DNA from: Desulfospira sp963664655
GTDB taxonomy: Bacteria; Desulfobacterota; Desulfobacteria; Desulfobacterales; Desulfobacteraceae
Assembly: GCA_963664655.2 (NCBI GenBank)
Contig: CAXXHM010000001.1
Span: 62,001 to 126,000 of the forward strand
DNA length: 64,000 nt
Direction: 5' to 3'
Position numbers and translations under genes: made by a program. Below, piece by piece: positions 59,236 through 64,000 of this stretch. Within the stretch, counting starts at the first letter, position 1, and each line of letters begins with the position of its first letter. The notes beneath the pieces were generated by a model. It was not told the origin of the DNA and ran no database searches. It saw only the letters and a list, made by a program, of their open reading frames with translations.

Positions 59236-61739
59236 TGGAATATTTCAATTTTTTAGAAGCCAAAATCGCATTGAGTTGTCCATCGGGCTTTGAGATCAAG
59301 CCGGCGGAAATAAACCCCATGCTTAAGCCCCATCAAAAAGATATTGTGGTATGGGCCATTGTTGGGGGCTGCCGGGCTATATTCGCCGCTTTCGGCCTTG
59401 GAAAAGGCGTGATTCAATTAGAAATCCTTCGCATCATCGGCAAGAAAGAAGGCGGCCGACAGCTGATCATCTGCCCCTTGGGAGTCCGGCAGGAATTTAA
59501 GGTTGATGCTGAAAAATTTGGGATTGAGCTTCAGGGGTTTGTTCGGCATACGGAAGAGCTTTCTGGCCCCGGGTTGTATCTCACAAACTATGAATCAGTC
59601 CGGGATGGTCGGCTGGATGTAAACGAATTCAATGCTGTTTCCTTGGATGAAGCTAGCGTTTTAAGGTCTTACGGGTCAAAGACGTTTCAAATATTCCTTG
59701 AGTTCTTTCAAGGTGTAAAATACAAGTTTGTGGCCACGGCCACACCTTCCCCCAACCGATACAAAGAATTGATTCATTACGCCGGATTTTTAGGTGTCAT
59801 GGATACCGGCCAGGCCCTTACCAGATTTTTCAAGAGAGATTCATCTAAAGCGGGGAATCTTCAAATCCACCCACATATGGGACAAGAATTTTGGCTGTGG
59901 GTTTCGTCATGGGCTGTTTTTGTACAAAAGCCGTCCGATCTGGGCTATCCGGATGACGGATACATCCTCCCAAAACTCAACATCCACTATCACGAAGTGC
60001 CAGCCGGAGACATTCAGAGGGTAGATAAAAGAGATGGTCAAATGCTCATGTTCGGGGATGCTTCTTTGTCCCTACAGGATGCCAGCCGGGAGAAAAGAAA
60101 TTCCCTGAAAAGCCGGATAAAAGCCATGATGGAAATTATCAAGAATGATCTGGATGGCCACTATATTATCTGGCACGATCAGGAAATTGAACGCCATGCA
60201 ATAAAAAAGGAACTCCCTCAAGCCATGGATGTTTATGGCTCTCAGGACCTGGACACCCGGGAACAACGAATAGTTGACTTTTCAAACGGCAAATTTCAGT
60301 TCCTTGCAACAAAACCTATCCTTTCGGGTTCCGGGTGTAATTTTCAAAGGCACTGTCATAAAGCAGTTTTCCTGGGGATCGGGTTCAAGTTCAATGATTT
60401 TATACAGGCGATCCATAGGATCTATCGTTTCCTGCAAACCAAAGAATGCGATATCCACCTGATCTATGCTTCATCAGAAATTAGGATCCTAGAGATTTTA
60501 AAAGAGAAGTGGCGGAACCATGATGCCATGGTGGAAAAAATGACAGCCATCATCAAAAAATATGGCTTGTCCAATGCCACCGGCCGGTCCAGGGACCTGC
60601 AACGCACAATTGGGGTTGCCCGAAAAGAGGTTAAGGGTAAATCTTTTTTGGTGGCAAATAATGATTGCGTCGATGAATGCCATAGGATTGATTCTGACAC
60701 CATAGGTCTGATCCACACATCTATTCCGTTTTCCAACCACTATGAATACACCCCTTCATATAACGATTTTGGTCACACCCGGGACAATGATCATTTTTGG
60801 GAACAGATGGATTATTTAACGCCGGAACTGCTCAGGATTTTAAAACCCGGCCGGATATATGCCTGTCACGTCAAGGACCGGATACTATTTGGGAATGTCA
60901 CTGGTAAGGGTGCCCCGACCGTTTCCCCTTTTCACGCCGAGTGCCTTTTTCATGGCCTGAAACATGGTTTTGATTATATGGGAATGATCACCGTGGTTAC
61001 GGACGTAGTCAGGGAAAACAATCAGACATACCGCCTTGGTTGGTCAGAGCAGTGCAAGGACGGGTCAAAAATGGGTGTTGGCTCATCTGAATATATCCTG
61101 ATCTTCCGCAGGCCTCAGACTGACCGCTCCAGAGGCTATGCGGATGAACCCGTAACCAAGACTAAAGAAGAGTACACCCGGGCCAAGTGGCAGGTCGACG
61201 CCCATGCCTTTTGGCGGTCGTCTGGGGACCGGCTCTTGTGCCCGGATGAAATGACCAGCCTGCCGGCCAATGAATTTGTGCAGCGGTTTAAAAATCATAG
61301 CAAGTCGGAGATTTATGACTATGACGCCCATGTGGCCCTTGGGGAAGCAGTAGACGAAAAGGGGAAACTTCCGTCAACTTTCATGGCTATTGCCCCAGAA
61401 AGTCTTGATCCGGATGTCTGGACCGATGTCAACCGAATGAGAACACTAAACAGCAACCAGGCCAGGCGCAACTTATCACAACACATTTGCCCCCTTCAGT
61501 TCGATATAGTCAACCGAATTATTAACCGGTACAGCAACCCCGGGGATACTGTTTTTGATCCATTCGGCGGGATTATGACCGTTCCTTATGTCGCTCTAAA
61601 ACTCGGACGGCTGGCCAAGGCCAGCGAGTTGAACCCTGATTATTTTCGTGATGGGGTCCGGTACCTGCAAACCGTTGAGCAAAAAAATAAACAACTGACC
61701 TTATTTGATTATATCAAACAGGAGAAGCAGAGCGCGTGA
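59235..61739 (+). CDS. Helicase - N4/N6 DNA methyltransferase fusion
   Basis: The 834-residue protein (GTG start at 59235) has an N-terminal superfamily 2 motor: AAFGLGKGVIQLE (Walker A), LDEASVLRSYG (motif II, DEAS), VATATPSPNR (motif III) and QAIHRIYRFLQ (motif VI). The C-terminal half is a DNA methylase of the N4-cytosine/N6-adenine type with motif IV written TSIPFSNHYEY (usual TSPPY/F) and motif I FDPFGGIMTVPYVALKLGR near the end. Both frames are intact. It may mark phage DNA against host restriction while translocating. A longer frame from 59124 lacks support. Confidence 0.85.
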   Translation: MEYFNFLEAKIALSCPSGFEIKPAEINPMLKPHQKDIVVWAIVGGCRAIFAAFGLGKGVIQLEILRIIGKKEGGRQLIICPLGVRQEFKVDAEKFGIELQGFVRHTEELSGPGLYLTNYESVRDGRLDVNEFNAVSLDEASVLRSYGSKTFQIFLEFFQGVKYKFVATATPSPNRYKELIHYAGFLGVMDTGQALTRFFKRDSSKAGNLQIHPHMGQEFWLWVSSWAVFVQKPSDLGYPDDGYILPKLNIHYHEVPAGDIQRVDKRDGQMLMFGDASLSLQDASREKRNSLKSRIKAMMEIIKNDLDGHYIIWHDQEIERHAIKKELPQAMDVYGSQDLDTREQRIVDFSNGKFQFLATKPILSGSGCNFQRHCHKAVFLGIGFKFNDFIQAIHRIYRFLQTKECDIHLIYASSEIRILEILKEKWRNHDAMVEKMTAIIKKYGLSNATGRSRDLQRTIGVARKEVKGKSFLVANNDCVDECHRIDSDTIGLIHTSIPFSNHYEYTPSYNDFGHTRDNDHFWEQMDYLTPELLRILKPGRIYACHVKDRILFGNVTGKGAPTVSPFHAECLFHGLKHGFDYMGMITVVTDVVRENNQTYRLGWSEQCKDGSKMGVGSSEYILIFRRPQTDRSRGYADEPVTKTKEEYTRAKWQVDAHAFWRSSGDRLLCPDEMTSLPANEFVQRFKNHSKSEIYDYDAHVALGEAVDEKGKLPSTFMAIAPESLDPDVWTDVNRMRTLNSNQARRNLSQHICPLQFDIVNRIINRYSNPGDTVFDPFGGIMTVPYVALKLGRLAKASELNPDYFRDGVRYLQTVEQKNKQLTLFDYIKQEKQSA

Positions 61740-62065
61740 ATATCTACAAAGAAAACCCGAACCGAAAAGTACATTGCATCGACTTTGACGGAACTCTGAC
61801 AACCGGGGAATACACCAATGACCCCCCTGCAAATTATCCAATGGTAGATAAGGTGTGTGATCTATACACCAATGGCCATATCATAATCATCTGGACAGCC
61901 CGGCAATGGATCAATGCTCCCCATCTTGTTTCGTGGTTGATAAAGCACAACGTTCCATTTCACGGGGTAATGATGGGAAAGGGTGGATCTGACATCTATG
62001 TGGACGATAAAGCTGTGAATGCTCTTGCGTGGATTTTGGGAGGTGAAGATGAGAATGAAAGCTAA
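61736..62065 (+). CDS. HAD-superfamily phosphatase-like protein
   Basis: The 109-residue protein has HAD motif I HCIDFDGTLTTG (nucleophile Asp16), motif II IIIWTAR near 50-56 and motif III/IV GGSDIYVDDKAVN near 84-96. The small cap and length fit phage HAD phosphatases. The substrate is unknown; nucleotide or polynucleotide 3'-phosphate is possible. GTG start overlaps the previous stop by four bases. Confidence 0.8.
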   Translation: MNIYKENPNRKVHCIDFDGTLTTGEYTNDPPANYPMVDKVCDLYTNGHIIIIWTARQWINAPHLVSWLIKHNVPFHGVMMGKGGSDIYVDDKAVNALAWILGGEDENES

Positions 62066-62444
62066 AATAAAAAAACAACTCAAAAAAGAAAACGCCAAAT
62101 GGCCATTACATCTTACCCCCTGGCCATCTTCAGATTGGCCCACAGAATACCGGCCGGATAAGCTCAAAGAGGTTTGGAGATCAAGAGACTATCTTGTCCA
62201 AATTTTTAACGACGGACCTTATGAAAGGATAAGTGTTTGCCGCACAAGCATTAACGGTAACCGGTGGACCGACGGCATTCCATGGGAGGATTTGCAGCGA
62301 CTTAAAAAAGAATGCGGCCGTGGCGATCTTGCGGCCGTTGAAATTTACCCACCTGACAAGGACCTGGTTAATGTTGCCAACATGCGCCATTTATGGGTTT
62401 TGCCTGCCGTACCAAATTTTTGTTGGCAAGCTGGGGGGCAATAA
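62049..62444 (+). CDS. Phage protein with DUF7694-like C-terminus (131 aa)
   Basis: The protein starts with a Lys-rich helix, then WPLHLTPWPSSDWP, and a C-terminal domain with LQRLKKECGRGDLAAVEIYP and LVNVANMRHLWVLP, a pattern seen in many phages and known only as a domain of unknown function. GGAGG lies five bases before the ATG at 62049. It overlaps the HAD gene by 17 bases. Confidence 0.65.
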   Translation: MRMKAKIKKQLKKENAKWPLHLTPWPSSDWPTEYRPDKLKEVWRSRDYLVQIFNDGPYERISVCRTSINGNRWTDGIPWEDLQRLKKECGRGDLAAVEIYPPDKDLVNVANMRHLWVLPAVPNFCWQAGGQ

Positions 62445-62446
62445 AG

Positions 62447-62985
62447 ATGCTAAATAAACAAGGCCTTGGAAAAATAGATTACTGCGACTACACATTTAAC
62501 CCCATTGGCGGCCGGTGCCGGCACAACTGCCCGTATTGCTATATGCGGGGATACTGGAAACGGTACCCGGCCACAGCGGAGCTGCAACTCAAAGAAAAAT
62601 ATCTTTCATCTAACCTTCCTAAAAAACCTGCTGTAATTTTTGCCGGGTCAAGCACTGACGTGTGGGGTGATTGGGTGCCGTATGTGAAGGAGGACCGATC
62701 GGCCCTAAAGTATAGTGAAAAATGAGGAACGACAAAGGGAGTGAAAAATTTCCATAAGATAGCTTGCAAAAAATAAAGCCTCTTTCCATCAAATATCGTG
62801 ATCACTCTCAGTTTGGCCTGCGCTGGATCATCATCGGCGCTGATTCCAGACGGGGAGCAAGGAAGCCCCCCAAGGAATGGGCAGACACACTTATTCAGAC
62901 GGCCAGGGACAAAAAAATCTCAGTCTGGGTCAAAGATAATTACGACCATCCAGACAGAATAAAACAATTTCCGAAAGGAACTTGA
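62447..62985 (+). pseudogene. DUF5131 radical-SAM-like protein with internal deletion
   Basis: The first frame (62447-62725) has the N-terminus of the phage Gp37/Gp68-like DUF5131 family: GKIDYCDYTFNPIGG, then CRHNCPYCYMRGYW with the CxxxCxxC-type cluster and FAGSSTDVWGDWVP. It then loses the family pattern and stops. The second frame (62764-62985) has the family C-terminus (LRWIIIGADSRRG, KPPKEWADTLIQ, VWVKDNYDHPDRIKQFP). The middle of roughly 70-100 residues is missing, so a deletion with frameshift has inactivated the gene. Confidence 0.7.
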
Positions 62986-62987
62986 GA

Positions 62988-63227
62988 ATGGCAAGAACAA
63001 AAAACAGAAAAACTTTTTTCTATATCGTGCAGCCAAGAACCAAGGATGCCAGGGTATACAGGGTTATGCAAAAAAGGGGGGTAGCTCACCACCCGAAATA
63101 CCTGGGACAGGCACCCTTACCCAATTTGGATATGCAATTGGAGGCTGTGGTTTACTGGTTGATAACAAAACGCCATATTCATTTCGGGCATTATGCCAAC
63201 GGCTTGGCTGAGGTGCATGCAGTATGA
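62988..63227 (+). CDS. Hypothetical phage protein (79 aa)
   Basis: AAAGGA precedes the ATG at 62988. The protein is basic (MARTKNRKTFFYIVQPRTK) with a conserved-looking end YWLITKRHIHFGHYANGLAEV. It overlaps the last gene of the window by four bases. No family is recognised. Confidence 0.55.
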   Translation: MARTKNRKTFFYIVQPRTKDARVYRVMQKRGVAHHPKYLGQAPLPNLDMQLEAVVYWLITKRHIHFGHYANGLAEVHAV

Positions 63228-64000
63228 TTGCAGCTGTTAATAAAAAAGATGCCAAGGGGAACGCTCCGGCTAAATTGACTTCATTTGAAAAAAAATGGCG
63301 TGAATCTGTCCGGTCTGGTGAGTTGTCAAAAAAATACGACATGCTCCGACAGCGCCAAGCCATGCCTTTAAAAGAAAAAATTGAAATGTCTTTGGAGCGA
63401 ATTTGGGAATGGGGTCAGGCATTTGATGGCAATATCAGCGTAGGATATTCAGGCGGCAAAGACAGTGAAATCTTGCTTTACCTGGCCCGCAAGGTTTATC
63501 CAGATACCCCGGCGGTGTTCTGTAACACGGGCCTTGAATACCCTGAAATACTTTCCCAGATCAAACACACTGATAATGTGATCCGATTACGGCCGCGCAT
63601 TACATTCCGCCGCGTTATTCAGGATTACGGCTGGCCGGTGATTAGCAAGAAAGTTGCCAGAGGCCTGTCAATCCTACGGAATCCAACCGGCAATAATCAA
63701 AATATCTATCGGCTTTATGATACCGGTATCAACCGCTTTGGGGAGCCTGTTAATGGGTTTAAGGTCGCTAAACGTTGGCGCTTTCTGATTGATGCACCAT
63801 TCGATATTTCAGACCGGTGCTGTCAGATTATGAAAAAAGACCCAATGAAGAAATATGAAAAAAGCACGGGCCGGTCTCAAATGGTGGGGATGATGGCGGA
63901 TGATTCCAAGGCCCGGGAGAAAGTATATCTCCAGACCGGGTGTAATGCATTTGATGCCAAACACCCCAAGGTCCATGCCCTTGGGGTTCTGGACAGAGCA
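63224..64000 (+). CDS. PAPS-reductase-family PP-loop protein, 3' end outside the window
   Basis: The visible 259 residues have the PP-loop SVGYSGGKDSEILLYLARK (Ser-Gly-Gly-Lys-Asp-Ser near 75-80), NTGLEYPEILSQI near 103-115 and DRCCQIMKKDPMKKYEK near 199-215, matching phage-encoded PAPS reductase-like proteins; a Cys pair at DRCC is in the usual place. It is the second PP-loop enzyme of this prophage besides the IbrA-like one, and clearly different from it. The start overlaps the previous gene as ATGA. Confidence 0.85.
   Translation, partial: MIAAVNKKDAKGNAPAKLTSFEKKWRESVRSGELSKKYDMLRQRQAMPLKEKIEMSLERIWEWGQAFDGNISVGYSGGKDSEILLYLARKVYPDTPAVFCNTGLEYPEILSQIKHTDNVIRLRPRITFRRVIQDYGWPVISKKVARGLSILRNPTGNNQNIYRLYDTGINRFGEPVNGFKVAKRWRFLIDAPFDISDRCCQIMKKDPMKKYEKSTGRSQMVGMMADDSKAREKVYLQTGCNAFDAKHPKVHALGVLDRA

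Larger units (their letters stand above)
19157..64000. mobile_element. Lambda-like siphophage prophage, left end and most of the genome
   Basis: The element begins at the ssrA att site and holds a complete late gene set in lambda order (terminase, portal, protease/scaffold, decoration, capsid, connectors, tube, G/GT, tape measure, tip, fibre, lysis), replication, recombination and lysogeny regions. Its right end and any integrase are not in the window. All late genes have intact frames, so it could be functional. The cassette at 39.66-45.41 kb and parts of the plus-strand early region look like later insertions. Confidence 0.93.

Noticed and set aside
63224..64000. Assimilatory CysH as the function of the last gene
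   Set aside because: Phage context and the lack of sulfur-assimilation neighbours argue against it; the family is common in phages with a different, unsettled role.

Overview
The window looks like the chromosome of an anaerobic deltaproteobacterium of the Desulfobacteraceae type (Desulfobacterota) carrying most of one large temperate siphophage. This taxonomic guess is inference: it rests on separately encoded PurH domains, a PAS sensor ending in a CxxC output domain common in that group, YkgJ and FUSC proteins, and GTTAGC-rich spacers. No rRNA or species marker is present.

Bases 1-14.3 kb are ordinary host DNA: an actin-like ATPase with an upstream partner cut by the window edge, two palindromic repeat copies, the two purH halves, a YkgJ Cys-cluster protein, a cache/PAS sensor, a methyltransferase-FUSC pair, and a PAS/AAA/Fis sigma-54 activator. 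Just beyond the activator lies a good -24/-12 promoter in front of two tandem, mutually similar mini-proteins and a strong terminator.

Bases 14.6-19.0 kb are a decayed accessory island on the minus strand: XRE regulator, RhuM, a pRiA4b ORF-3-like protein, a frameshifted DUF6880-like gene, and a second DUF6880 copy fused to the N-terminus of RadC. It ends at the terminator of a tmRNA gene.

At 19,157-19,187 lies a 31-nt 3' end of ssrA (minus strand) without the rest of the gene. This is the left attachment site of a prophage that fills the remainder of the window and runs off its right edge; no integrase is visible. The prophage has a lambda-type plan. Read right to left on the minus strand: CII-like and Cro-like regulators, small early genes, exonuclease and RecT-type recombinase, MazG, an iteron-bearing replication module, terminase (Nu1/GpA type), portal, protease/scaffold, decoration, capsid, connectors, tail tube, a G/GT frameshift pair, tape measure, tail-tip and fibre proteins (one with a cysteine-peptidase-like domain, one with a polysaccharide-deacetylase domain), membrane proteins, transglycosylase and Rz/Rz1 spanins. 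On the plus strand from 55.95 kb are a repressor, a BRCT protein, a zinc-ribbon membrane protein, a HigBA toxin-antitoxin pair, a helicase-methyltransferase fusion and further accessory genes ending in a truncated PAPS-reductase-like gene. Lambda gene letters are used only as functional analogies.

The best candidate for an undescribed system is the plus-strand cassette at 39.66-45.41 kb. It sits inside the structural gene block, between the terminase side and the portal side, opposite to all its neighbours, and is bounded by two perfect inverted repeats. It has its own promoter with an operator-like dyad and encodes: a zinc-ribbon/HARP-like protein, a 62-aa protein, a SNF2 helicase, an IbrA-like PP-loop enzyme (DUF3440), a 136-aa protein, an IbrB-like ParB-fold protein, a 127-aa protein and an XRE regulator. 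The coupling of a HARP-like module, SNF2 motor, PP-loop ATPase and ParB-like protein suggests a DNA-acting defence, modification or host-regulation moron; the function itself is unproven.
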